A DNA stretch of 64,000 bases from Shewanella sp. SNU WT4 (lineage in GTDB: Bacteria > Pseudomonadota > Gammaproteobacteria > Enterobacterales > Shewanellaceae). The notes under the pieces are model-generated. The model searched no databases. It worked only from the letters and a program-made list of their open reading frames with translations, and was not told the DNA's origin. Of the stretch, positions 1 through 8,435 are shown piece by piece. A program made the translations under genes and the position numbers. Position 1 is the first letter of the stretch. Every line of letters starts with the position of its first letter. The DNA is taken from NCBI RefSeq assembly GCF_006494715.1, contig NZ_CP041151.1, positions 3,720,001 to 3,784,000 of the forward strand. The letters are read 5' to 3'.

Positions 1-168
1 TGCAGTTAACACCATGAAATGGCTGATGTTGGAGCTCACCAAGAACACTTGCGCCAATAACTCTGCTGGCCACTGGGGTAAATAAGCCAAATAATGACAC
101 GCTATGACCATAGCTATTAGCGCATTCACCATCACAAAGCGCCCATAGTTACTTAATTTATCTTGCAC
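1..168 (-). CDS. YejM-like DUF3413 inner-membrane sulfatase-family protein, N-terminal part
   Basis: Partial gene leaving the window at its left edge; only the first 56 codons are present. It starts with GTG at 166-168, chosen because a GGAGG ribosome site lies 7 bases upstream on the minus strand; the nearby ATG and other GTG frames stop at once. The visible protein begins VQDKLSNYGRFVMVNALIA and continues into hydrophobic segments with a HYLAYLP stretch. This resembles the DUF3413 membrane domain that precedes the periplasmic sulfatase-like domain of YejM/PbgA proteins, which in enterics act in LPS homeostasis. Family assignment is by recognition of the N-terminus alone; the sulfatase part lies outside the window. 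Confidence 0.6.
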   Translation of the reverse strand, partial: MQDKLSNYGRFVMVNALIAMVIACHYLAYLPQWPAELLAQVFLVSSNISHFMVLTA

Positions 169-460
169 CGCACATCCTCCAAGCCAAAATCAATATCTGC
201 AATCTTATTAAAATCGCGCGATTATGGATTGAAATGACTGACAGGTACATTAATTTTAGGATAAGAATCAATAGTTAATTCAGGATGAGCTAGTGTTGCT
301 ATGGTGCCGTTAGCCGTAAAACTAACCGCCCAATCAAACGAAGAACAAGCGATAAACAAGCGTAACAGCAGCCTAAGCGCTGATATGCGCCTGTGCTTAA
401 GCTGTGATAACATCTGGCGCAGTTAAGATTAACCCATTCACTATTGATAACGAGTCCGCG

Positions 461-712
461 ATGAATCCCATTATTGCCATGTTAAAAGAACACCAAGTCA
501 GTGATAGCCAAATTCAGTCATTATTTCAAACCTTGACCGAAAACCCATTAATGGCCATGGGTGTGATCAGTCAGTTAGGCATAGCGCCTGAAAAACTGCA
601 GCAATTAATGGCTATGGTCATGCAAAACCCAGGCTTGATTAAGCAAGCGGTGGAAGAGCTAGGATTAGATTTTGCCAAGGTTGAAGCCGCAAAAGCTCAA
701 CTGCAAAAGTAA
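461..712 (+). CDS. DUF2999 family small protein
   Basis: An 83-residue protein, MNPIIAMLKEHQ... ending KVEAAKAQLQK. I chose the ATG at 461 rather than the in-frame ATG at 404 because homologues as I recall them begin MNPIIAMLKEH and the upstream extension is low-quality. It is hydrophilic to amphipathic, methionine-rich (LMAMGVISQLG, LQQLMAMVMQNPG) and probably all helical, with no signal peptide or membrane segment. The family (DUF2999) is found in Shewanella and vibrios and has no known function that I can name. It is divergent from the YejM-like gene and followed by a bidirectional terminator. Confidence 0.75.
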   Translation: MNPIIAMLKEHQVSDSQIQSLFQTLTENPLMAMGVISQLGIAPEKLQQLMAMVMQNPGLIKQAVEELGLDFAKVEAAKAQLQK

Positions 713-772
713 GCTCAGCGGAAAAGCAGCGCTGCAGTAAATAGGCACGCCTAGCTAAGCCGCGCCCCATAA

Positions 773-800
773 AACAAGCCACTCAATTGAGTGGCTTGTT
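773..800. terminator. bidirectional intrinsic terminator
   Basis: A perfect 28-base palindrome (left arm AACAAGCCACTCAA, 14 bp) lies between the convergent DUF2999 gene (+) and the tricorn-like gene (-). A-rich and T-rich arms on both sides allow it to serve both strands. Confidence 0.8.
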
Positions 801-838
801 GTTAATGACCAAGACCATATTTAGCGCGCTTTTGCCTG

Positions 839-3800
839 CTATTTTCCAAGCTCAGTAGGAAATGCTGGCGCTTGCTGGTGCACGACTGGCTTAGCGGTTT
901 TTAGCTGCAAGGTTACTTCAGCTAAGGCGCTATCAAGCTGTGGATCGCGGCCTTGATTGACTGCGACAGGGTCTAACTCCACTTCGATATCCGGCGCTAC
1001 CCCTTCGTTTTCAATACGCCATTCATGATCTGGGGTAAAGAAGCGGAAGTTAGGCACAGTGACTGTGCCACCATCGACAAATGGACGGTTAGCATAAATG
1101 CCAATCAAGCCGCCCCAAGTGGTTTTACCAATCAAGGTGCCAAGCTTTAAGCGTTTAAAGGCGTATGGCAAAAAGTCACCGCCAGAGCCCGCATCTTGGT
1201 CAATCAGCATCACTTTCGGGCCATACATGGCGCCCGATGGCGTAGAAAACATCATCTCATCAGAGCGATATTTCCAGCCAGATAAATACTGGCGACTCAA
1301 GACATCGGTAATATAGTTGGCCGCTTGGCCGCCGCCATTACTGCGCTCATCTAAAATCATGCCTTGCTTGTCGACTTGGGCAAAATACATGCGGTTAAAG
1401 CTACTGTAACCCGCGGTCGTGGTATTAGGTAAATACACATAACCTATCTGACCTTTAGAGGCTTCATCCACATACTGGCGGTTGGTTTCGACCCAATGCA
1501 CATGGCGCAATTCGCTCTCGCTCGCTATGGGTTCAACCACTACCACTTTGCTGTTAGCAAAGCTGCCATCACGACTCACGGTAAGGCGCACTTGCTTATC
1601 GGCCTTATTGACAAAATAAGAGTAAAAACTCACGTCTGTATTTAGGTTTTTACCATCCACCGCCAAAATATAATCGCCGACGTTAACATCTAAGCCAGGC
1701 ACGGCCAGCGGCGCTTTTAAATGCGGATTCCAGCGCTCACCGTTATAAATCTTAGTGAGTTGATAAAAGCCTTTGTTAATAGCGACATCCGCGCCTAATA
1801 GCCCAACCTTAACGTTCGGCTCTTGATGAATATCGCCGCCCACTATGTAGTTATGGCCTACCTGCATTTCAGAAATCATGTCGCGCATTAAGCTGTTTAA
1901 GTCTTCGCGGCGCGCCACATGCTTCACTAGCGGTTGATATTTATGGTAAACCGCTTGCCAATCTAGGCCGTGCATATTGGCATCGTAAAAATAATCCCGC
2001 TCGTTCCGCCAGGCTTCATCAAAGATTTGCTGCCATTCATGGTGTGGATCGATAAGCGCTTTAACATCGGTAGTGACTAACACTTCAGGTTTAATGGTTT
2101 CACCAACGGCAGCCGTCGACAGTGTCTTATCCTTACTGACTAACAATAACTGTTTGCCATCACCCGACACGCTTACGCTTCTAACATCCGGCGCTAAGCT
2201 TTCAACCTTGCGCTCGGTCAGATTAAAACGCTTAAGCTCTGAGCTCGCTAAACCTTGGCCATCAACTTCAATACTGGCGCCAGCCTGCACGCCTTCAATA
2301 AAGTAGAGATGATTATCATCGGCGCTGACTAAATCCCAATAATTACGCTGGGCGACAGGAAGCGCGACTATGCGCTGCGCTAAGTTGTCGGTATCGATAA
2401 CCACAGGCGCTGCCGCTTCTGGAGTTTTAGGGCTAGCACTTGGCTCAGCAGTTTTGCCTGCAACCGCTGGGGTTGCAGGGGTTGCTGGTTTTTCAGTGGC
2501 ATTAATGTCAGCTTCATCGCTAAGCTTAGGCAGTAATGGCGACTTGCCGTCTTGCTGCAACACTAAGGCGTATAAACCATAACGCCTTGGCTGCTCTTGG
2601 CTGGATAAATCTAAGTCAAAGGCTGACGGCCCTTGGTTAGTCGATGAGGCAAAATACAAGTACTGACCATCACGGCTAAACACAGGCTCGCTGTTATCAC
2701 TCATGCCATCTGTGACTTTAAAATGCTTGGCCGACTTAATGTTATATAAATATAAGTCACTTAAATAATTAGGATTAAGCTTGGTATAGGCTAACCACTG
2801 GCTATCGGGCGAGCTAGCAACGCCAGAGGCTTTAATGCCAAAACTCTTAGCCACTAACTGGCTTTTACCTGAATTGATATTCAGTAGCCATAATCCCGCT
2901 TCGGCGTCGCCATAAACAATATGATCGCCATCATTAAGCCATTCAAACAAGAAGGCATCACCGAGATCGCCGCCAAGATTAACGGTTTTGAGCACCTTGC
3001 CAAATTGGTCACTCAATACCAGCTGATAACTGCGGCTCTTATCTGTGATGTAAGCGAGCTTATCGCCCTTAGGTGACCACAAGCCGTCGCGCTCATTGGC
3101 GGCGGCATTATTAGTTAAGTTATAAGTGCTGCCATCTTTGACTGGCACGCTATACACATCGCCGCGCGCGCTCACTAACACTCGCTTGCCAGTGGTAGAC
3201 AATTGGCTGCTCGTTAACGATTTCATCGCATCTTTCCACTGCGGCCGGCGCTGGGGTAAATCTGCTTGAATATCTATGCTTATGGCTTTACTTAGGCCAG
3301 TGACAGTATCAAAGATGAACAGGGCGCCGCCCTTTTCAAACACAATTTCAGTGCCATAGGCATCAGCGTTGGCAATGTCCCAATCGGTAAATTCTGTGAC
3401 TTGACTGACTTTACCCGCGCTATAGCGGTAGAGGTTTTTATGGTTATTACGATCTGAAATAAAATAAATATCATCGCCCACCCACATAGGATAGCTGTCA
3501 CTAAAGTTGCCGTGAGGGATTTCGGTATAACTGTGTAGCGCTAGGTCATAAATCCAAATGGGCGGCGTAGTGCCGCCTCTGTGGTTACGCCAACCGTTTT
3601 TGCCGCCATGGGCTAAACGTTCTGGATTGTAAGCTAATTTTTTACCGTCGCTGGATAACTCACCATCAAATACCGCGGCTTGCATCACTTTGGCTGGCAT
3701 GCCGCCATTAATGCTTACGGTAAATAGTTGGCCAGTGCGGTTATGGGCGATATCGCGGTGCGAGGTAAAGAGCACTTGCTTGCCATCGGGCGACCAGCCT

Positions 3801-4135
3801 TTCACTTCATCAATGCCGGGGTGCCATGTTAAGCGCTGCGGTTGCCCGCCAGCCGTTGGCACTATATAGACGTCTTGATTACCATCATAGCCACCGGTAA
3901 AGGCAATCCACTGACCATCGGGAGATAAATGCGGGTTAGTTTCGCTGGCAGCGTGCGACGTGACGCGTTTGACTTGCAATCCTTGCTTATCGGCCACATA
4001 AATATCACCACCATACACAAAGGCTAAGTTGCCTTTAGCCAAACTTGGCTCTTGCAATAAAAAGGTCTCAGCATGGGCGCTAGCCGCCAAACAGGCCGCC
4101 GCCACCGCACTGATAATAAAGCGCTTGTTCTTCAT
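839..4135 (-). CDS. tricorn-like S41 family periplasmic protease
   Basis: About 1098 residues. A signal peptide (KNKRFIISAVAAACLAASAHA) is followed by TolB/WD40-like beta-propeller repeats over roughly residues 30-520 (motifs such as LSPDGQWIAFTGG, WSPKGDKLAYITD). A Pro/Ala/Thr-rich linker near 540-580, more propeller, a tricorn C1-like helical region (about 690-760), a PDZ-like segment (VNVGDYILAVDGKNL) and a C-terminal S41 peptidase domain follow. The GSGGD motif near residue 985 holds the expected nucleophilic serine. Length and order match tricorn-type proteases, which degrade peptides; the signal peptide puts this one in the periplasm. Two ATGs in tandem exist at 4138 and 4135; the second is better spaced from AGGGG. 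It is a single-gene unit. Confidence 0.88.
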   Translation of the reverse strand: MKNKRFIISAVAAACLAASAHAETFLLQEPSLAKGNLAFVYGGDIYVADKQGLQVKRVTSHAASETNPHLSPDGQWIAFTGGYDGNQDVYIVPTAGGQPQRLTWHPGIDEVKGWSPDGKQVLFTSHRDIAHNRTGQLFTVSINGGMPAKVMQAAVFDGELSSDGKKLAYNPERLAHGGKNGWRNHRGGTTPPIWIYDLALHSYTEIPHGNFSDSYPMWVGDDIYFISDRNNHKNLYRYSAGKVSQVTEFTDWDIANADAYGTEIVFEKGGALFIFDTVTGLSKAISIDIQADLPQRRPQWKDAMKSLTSSQLSTTGKRVLVSARGDVYSVPVKDGSTYNLTNNAAANERDGLWSPKGDKLAYITDKSRSYQLVLSDQFGKVLKTVNLGGDLGDAFLFEWLNDGDHIVYGDAEAGLWLLNINSGKSQLVAKSFGIKASGVASSPDSQWLAYTKLNPNYLSDLYLYNIKSAKHFKVTDGMSDNSEPVFSRDGQYLYFASSTNQGPSAFDLDLSSQEQPRRYGLYALVLQQDGKSPLLPKLSDEADINATEKPATPATPAVAGKTAEPSASPKTPEAAAPVVIDTDNLAQRIVALPVAQRNYWDLVSADDNHLYFIEGVQAGASIEVDGQGLASSELKRFNLTERKVESLAPDVRSVSVSGDGKQLLLVSKDKTLSTAAVGETIKPEVLVTTDVKALIDPHHEWQQIFDEAWRNERDYFYDANMHGLDWQAVYHKYQPLVKHVARREDLNSLMRDMISEMQVGHNYIVGGDIHQEPNVKVGLLGADVAINKGFYQLTKIYNGERWNPHLKAPLAVPGLDVNVGDYILAVDGKNLNTDVSFYSYFVNKADKQVRLTVSRDGSFANSKVVVVEPIASESELRHVHWVETNRQYVDEASKGQIGYVYLPNTTTAGYSSFNRMYFAQVDKQGMILDERSNGGGQAANYITDVLSRQYLSGWKYRSDEMMFSTPSGAMYGPKVMLIDQDAGSGGDFLPYAFKRLKLGTLIGKTTWGGLIGIYANRPFVDGGTVTVPNFRFFTPDHEWRIENEGVAPDIEVELDPVAVNQGRDPQLDSALAEVTLQLKTAKPVVHQQAPAFPTELGK

Positions 4136-4416
4136 CATGATCCCCTAACTTCTTATCACTTAGGGCCAGTAGCCGCTAAGCTGGTATTGCAACTAATGAG
4201 TCGTTATTGATCTATGTTGGCTTTGGCTCATTAGTGGTGCTTATTCTTCAGCCCACACTTTGAATTGATAACGACAAATCGTCAAGCCAACAACTTGTTA
4301 GTAACAAGATAAATACAGTGAATTCATCATTTTCGTGATGACCGAGCTAATTAACAGACTTATGACGATTCATTGCTGCCATTAAGTGACTAGGGCTCGA
4401 TAAATACACCTTAAAA

Positions 4417-4442
4417 AAAAGACCTCGCAAGCGAGGTCTTTT
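4417..4442 (-). terminator. intrinsic terminator of the CstA-family gene
   Basis: Hairpin arms AAAAGACCTCGC (4417-4428) and GCGAGGTCTTTT (4431-4442) with a 2-base loop. On the minus strand it is followed by a run of eight T, so it fits termination of the gene ending at 4484. Confidence 0.85.
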
Positions 4443-4483
4443 AGTTAACAATCACTGGTTAACAGTCACTAATTAACAGCGAC

Positions 4484-5959
4484 TTACGCCGCAGCGGCAG
4501 CCGCAAGCTTGTATTTTCTATCCACTAACACTACGGCTATCAAGCAGACAATAGCGACAGCAATACCTATGGGTCGGCTTAACTCTTGGGCTAATCCAAG
4601 ACCTATGCCTGCGGTCATAATGTAAGAGAAGGTAACGCTGGTACCAATCACAGCCGGTAAGCTCACTATCCAATGGAAGGCATTGCGGTCTAATAAATAC
4701 TTAGTGGCCAACCACAAGACGCTGGTTGATAACAGCATGTTAGAGAACGCGAAGTAACGCCAAATTAAGGTGAAATCGATTTTAGTCATAAAGTAAGCAA
4801 TGACTAAAATAGGCACTGACAACAATAAACGGTTGCGCAGATTTTGAGGAATATTAAAGGCGTCTACCATGGTTAAACGCAGCGATCTAAAGGCGGTATC
4901 ACCCGAAGTAATAGGGAATACAGCCACGGCAATAATCGCCATTACGCCGCCCATTACGCCTAAATAACTCGTAGCAATCTGATTAACCACTAAACCTGGG
5001 CCACCTTGGTCAAGCACTTGCTTTAATTCAACATAACCACCAGGGAAAGCCGCAATACCAGCCAGTGCCCATACGCAAGCCACTACGCCTTCAGACATCA
5101 TGGCGCCAAAATACACAGGGCGCACATATTTTTCGTTGGTTAAGCAGCGCGCCATAATTGGCGCTTGAGTTGAATGGAAACCACTGATGGCGCCACAGGT
5201 AATGGTCACAAATAACAAGGGCCATACAGGTAAGCCATTCGGGTTGGGTTGCAATAACTCTTCGTTGTAATGACTGTGATCGAAATAGGCAAGAAAATCA
5301 GCCGGCATAGGTAAGTGCGGTGCATTAAATAATAACGCCACAGCTAAAGACACTGTCATCACTATCATTAATAAACCAAAGGCTGGATATAACTTAGTAA
5401 TGATTTTATCAATCGGCAGTAAGGTGGCTAAAAAGTAGTAAAGTAAAATCACTAATACCCAAAAAGTGTTGCCGCTTAAAAAGGTACCTTCAAAATAACT
5501 TAAGTTACTTAACAGACCCGCTGGGCTCATGATAAATACCACGCCCACAAAAAACAGCAGCATGGCGGTGAACACTAACATTAAGCCTTTAAAGAATACG
5601 TTAAAGTAATGCCCAGCAATTTCCGGCAAGCTTTTACCATCTTCCTTAATACTTAATACGCCAGAGAAGTAATCATGCACTGCGCCGCCAAGAATATTAC
5701 CTATCACAATCCACACTAAGGCAATCGGGCCGTATAACGCGCCTAAAATAGGACCAAAGATTGGACCCACGCCAGCGACGTTCAAAAATTGAATGAGGAA
5801 GGCTTTTATCGGACTCACTTCCACATAATCGACCCCATCATTAAAGCGTTGCTGCGGGGTTTTGGCATGTTCATCCATCCCCGCTTGGCGCTCCACAAAG
5901 GGGCTATAAAACTTATACGCTACAACTAGCAAGGCAAGGCAACCAAAGAAAATCAGCAT
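4484..5959 (-). CDS. CstA-family carbon starvation / peptide-pyruvate transporter
   Basis: A 491-residue polytopic membrane protein with the CstA signatures near the N-terminus: VAGVGPIFGPILGALYGPIALVWIVIGNILGGAVHDYFSG written in pieces as GPIFGPILGALYGP and GNILGGAVHDYFSG, and TCGAISGFHSTQ later. At 491 residues it belongs to the shorter CstA-like type, not the roughly 700-residue enteric CstA/BtsT. Family members import peptides or pyruvate under carbon limitation; the substrate here cannot be read from sequence. It ends in an Ala-rich tail. A single-gene unit with its own terminator and a 600-base upstream region shared with the divergent symporter genes. Confidence 0.85.
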   Translation of the reverse strand: MLIFFGCLALLVVAYKFYSPFVERQAGMDEHAKTPQQRFNDGVDYVEVSPIKAFLIQFLNVAGVGPIFGPILGALYGPIALVWIVIGNILGGAVHDYFSGVLSIKEDGKSLPEIAGHYFNVFFKGLMLVFTAMLLFFVGVVFIMSPAGLLSNLSYFEGTFLSGNTFWVLVILLYYFLATLLPIDKIITKLYPAFGLLMIVMTVSLAVALLFNAPHLPMPADFLAYFDHSHYNEELLQPNPNGLPVWPLLFVTITCGAISGFHSTQAPIMARCLTNEKYVRPVYFGAMMSEGVVACVWALAGIAAFPGGYVELKQVLDQGGPGLVVNQIATSYLGVMGGVMAIIAVAVFPITSGDTAFRSLRLTMVDAFNIPQNLRNRLLLSVPILVIAYFMTKIDFTLIWRYFAFSNMLLSTSVLWLATKYLLDRNAFHWIVSLPAVIGTSVTFSYIMTAGIGLGLAQELSRPIGIAVAIVCLIAVVLVDRKYKLAAAAAA

Positions 5960-6164
5960 GATTATTATCCAGTGTTATTGGCTATGTATTATTTGTTCAT
6001 TTTTTTTTGGATATTCACTATCGCCAGCCTTTAACTTGTCGGGGCAAGGTTGGCAAAGGTAGTCAGAAACTAGACATTAACTATTAAGGTAAGCACCACA
6101 GAGCCATTATAAAAAGTTGGCCTAGTGTTAACGACTTGCTGCATTTGGTCAATAGTTTGGCCAT

Positions 6165-6178
6165 TAGACTAAAGTCTA
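6165..6178. promoter_or_regulatory. palindrome TAGACTAAAGTCTA, candidate operator for the CstA-like gene
   Basis: Perfect inverted repeat TAGACT-AA-AGTCTA about 205 bases upstream of the CstA-family start. The size and form resemble sites of NarL/FixJ-type response regulators. CstA-like genes in vibrios and pseudomonads are under the CrbS/CrbR system, which makes such a regulator a reasonable guess, but I cannot confirm the motif from memory. Confidence 0.4.
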
Positions 6179-6419
6179 TATTAGCAATAACATCTAAGAT
6201 ATTGATGTAAAAGGCTTATGTAGCATGTGCTTATACACTATTCATCAACCAAGCTTGCATTAAATGACAGCATAGATAACCGCGATTAAATACTGCCAAT
6301 TGCATTAATAACGCTTATTTATCTCGCCCAAATACTGATAAACACTGCCACTCAATTAGCCAGCGTTCATATCACAACACTAATTGCTATTAATTAACAT
6401 CTTCCGCTAATGCTCGGCA

Positions 6420-6458
6420 TTTTTCCGATAGTTTGCGGCAGAAATTCGCTAGTTTTGA
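6420..6458 (+). promoter_or_regulatory. AraC-type operator (site 1) of the symporter operon
   Basis: Two direct half-sites, TTTTCCGATAGTTT and GGCAGAAATTCGCTAGTTT, have CG cores at 6426-6427 and 6447-6448, exactly 21 bp apart. The GGCAGAAATTCG half is identical to the distal half of the arcA site. A TATAAA at 6470-6475 is a possible -10. Distance to the first start codon (6568) is about 110 bases. Orientation relative to the gene is the same as at the other three sites. Confidence 0.6.
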
Positions 6459-6567
6459 TGGGGGTAATCTATAAAGATGAATTCCAGCCAAAGGAATATA
6501 AGTACATGAATTCTAGTATTTAGATGGCGTTCTGCTGCATAAGAATAAATACAATGAGGACGAGCTA

Positions 6568-6708
6568 ATGTTTACCAATTATTGGACGTTAGATGCATTT
6601 ATTATTGCCAGTTTACTGCTTTGTATTTTTGTCATAGTGATTTTTGCTTACCATGAATATCACGGCAGCGGAGAATTGGCGCCCTATGTGGCCAAGGAAC
6701 CAGCATGA
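6568..6708 (+). CDS. 46-residue single-pass membrane protein coupled to symporter
   Basis: A short gene encoding MFTNYWTLDAFIIASLLLCI... and ending LAPYVAKEPA. A hydrophobic stretch over about residues 10-28 gives one transmembrane helix, followed by an acidic/His-rich cytoplasmic or periplasmic tail (YHEYHGSGE). Its TGA overlaps the symporter ATG in ATGA, the usual arrangement for translational coupling. It sits directly downstream of the AraC-type site and an AATGAGGACGAG leader with a GAGG ribosome site. I infer an accessory subunit or a stabilising peptide of the symporter, comparable in placement to YhdT beside PanF, but it is smaller and I do not recognise its family. Confidence 0.7.
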   Translation: MFTNYWTLDAFIIASLLLCIFVIVIFAYHEYHGSGELAPYVAKEPA

Positions 6709-8159
6709 ATTTCTTACTCAATTGGCTGCTATTACTGATCACAGTCGCCATCATGTTAGGCTTATCGGTTTATAGCAATCGCGTCATGCACTCAGGCAAA
6801 GGTGAAAGTGGATTCTTATTAGCCTCAAACTGTTTAGGGCCATTTATCGGCGCCGCCACCATAGTCGCTACCGCCTTTTCTGGCTGGGGATTTATGGGCT
6901 CACCTGGGGTGGCCTATAAATACGGCATGATAGAACTCTTAGGTAATTTCTTTTTCGCGCCCGCCATAGTGCTGGCGGTATTATTATGTGCGCGCTTCTT
7001 ACATCAAAAAGCGCAATCTATGGGCACCCTCACCATAGCTGAATATATTGCCAATAGTCACGATGGCCCAAGCCATATAAAACGTATTACCCAAGCGTTT
7101 GCCGCCATTATTATTATTTTATTACTACTGGTATTTCTGGTCGGGCAAATTAAAGCCTTAGGCTTATTAGGCAGCCAATGGTTAGGCATTAGTCCCACCA
7201 CAGCCTCGATTATTATGGTCAGTATTATTATTTTATATACCGCCACCGGTGGATTAGCAGCGGTGGCATTTACTGATACCTTTATGGTCATAGGCATGTG
7301 TATTTCGGCGGTTATTATTGTCGCCACAGTATTTAGTGATATTGCCCCGCTAGACTTATTTAATCAGCTTAACGCCATCGACAGTGATTTACTCGCCCCC
7401 GATCATTCTGGCCCCTATGGTTCAAGCCGCTGGCACGTACTTATGGTGTTGCCCTATGCCTTTATTTATAGTGCGACCCTGCCTTATATGTCATCGCGCT
7501 TTATGGCTTTTGCCAATACCACTAAGGTGCATCACGTCGCGGCTTACATTACCCCGATGGCATTATTATTAAGTTTAGTGCCGATTGTCGGCTGCTATAT
7601 CCGCCTTAAAGTACCGAATTTAGCCAATCCCGATGATGCCATGCCGGTATTTTTAACCCAGTTTTTATCACCCGGCCTAGCGGCAATCGTCACCTTATTT
7701 ATTTTGTTCGCCATGAAATCTACCGCTAATTCAGTACTGCATGCCATAGCAAGCGCTGCCTCCCACGATTTGCGCCAAGCCATTTGGCCGCATAAAAAGC
7801 TTAATAGCACCCAACTGTTAGTGCTTAATCGCAGCGCTGTGGTCACCCTTGGCCTGTTAGGTTTTGTGTTAATGCTGTTTGCGCCGCCTGTCATGCTCTC
7901 TATGTTAGCGATTTTAGGTTCAGGCACCTTAATGGCCGCCTTAGTTGCCCCGACCTTATTGGCGCACTGGCTGCCAGGTAATATATACGCAGCGCTCACC
8001 TCCTTGCTTACCGGCTTTATTAGCGGCGCCATCCTATTTACTTGCTTTGATTTAGGCTGGGTTGAAGCGCCGTTATATTCATCGCTACTTGCTTGCCTAA
8101 GTTACGCCTTAGTGGTTAAAGGCTTTCAATACCAAGTCGCCACTCAATGTAAGTCGTAA
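6705..8159 (+). CDS. sodium:solute symporter (SSS family)
   Basis: A 484-residue membrane protein with about 13 hydrophobic segments. Typical SSS features include the N-terminal GPFIGAATIVATAFSGWGFMG region (in pieces GAATIVATAFSGWG), YTATGGLAAVAFTD for the sodium-binding region, and LFAMKSTANSVLHAIASAASHD near the middle. Substrate is not readable from sequence. The operon-type link to the AraC-type site shared with arcA, the amidinotransferase and the RidA protein suggests uptake of arginine or a guanidino/amino-acid compound; this is inference. It is the last gene before the AT-rich defence cassette. Confidence 0.85.
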   Translation: MNFLLNWLLLLITVAIMLGLSVYSNRVMHSGKGESGFLLASNCLGPFIGAATIVATAFSGWGFMGSPGVAYKYGMIELLGNFFFAPAIVLAVLLCARFLHQKAQSMGTLTIAEYIANSHDGPSHIKRITQAFAAIIIILLLLVFLVGQIKALGLLGSQWLGISPTTASIIMVSIIILYTATGGLAAVAFTDTFMVIGMCISAVIIVATVFSDIAPLDLFNQLNAIDSDLLAPDHSGPYGSSRWHVLMVLPYAFIYSATLPYMSSRFMAFANTTKVHHVAAYITPMALLLSLVPIVGCYIRLKVPNLANPDDAMPVFLTQFLSPGLAAIVTLFILFAMKSTANSVLHAIASAASHDLRQAIWPHKKLNSTQLLVLNRSAVVTLGLLGFVLMLFAPPVMLSMLAILGSGTLMAALVAPTLLAHWLPGNIYAALTSLLTGFISGAILFTCFDLGWVEAPLYSSLLACLSYALVVKGFQYQVATQCKS

Positions 8160-8435
8160 TTGAATTAGCCTTTACTTAAGCTGCCAATGTTCAAATCGCT
8201 ATCTAATTGAGCTAAAGCTTGCATTAACTCAATTCTGCTAAAAATGAGCTAACGACAGAATTCTTATTTAGAAGGATTTGCTAGTTTTGATATACAAAAA
8301 ATAATGGATGGTAAGAAGCAGAACAACCATTGAGTGTGCATTAGGAAGTATTAATACAAATAAATATATTTGATATGGTGCAAATTCACCTGATACGTAT
8401 TAACATCCCAGCCATTAACGTAAATTTGATCAGAT

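Larger units (their letters stand above)
5960..6567. other. divergent regulatory region between CstA-like gene and symporter operon
   Basis: About 600 bases without a gene. It holds a perfect 6-2-6 palindrome at 6165-6178 toward the CstA side and the 21-bp-spaced AraC-type site at 6420-6458 toward the symporter side, both listed separately. I see no further coding potential or RNA gene in it. Confidence 0.6.

Noticed and set aside
404..460. Upstream ATG of the DUF2999 gene as the true start
   Set aside because: The extension does not resemble the family N-terminus; ATG 461 does.
6465..6480. Third half-site in the symporter operator
   Set aside because: The TAATCTATAA stretch is off the 21-bp register by one base and lacks the CG core.
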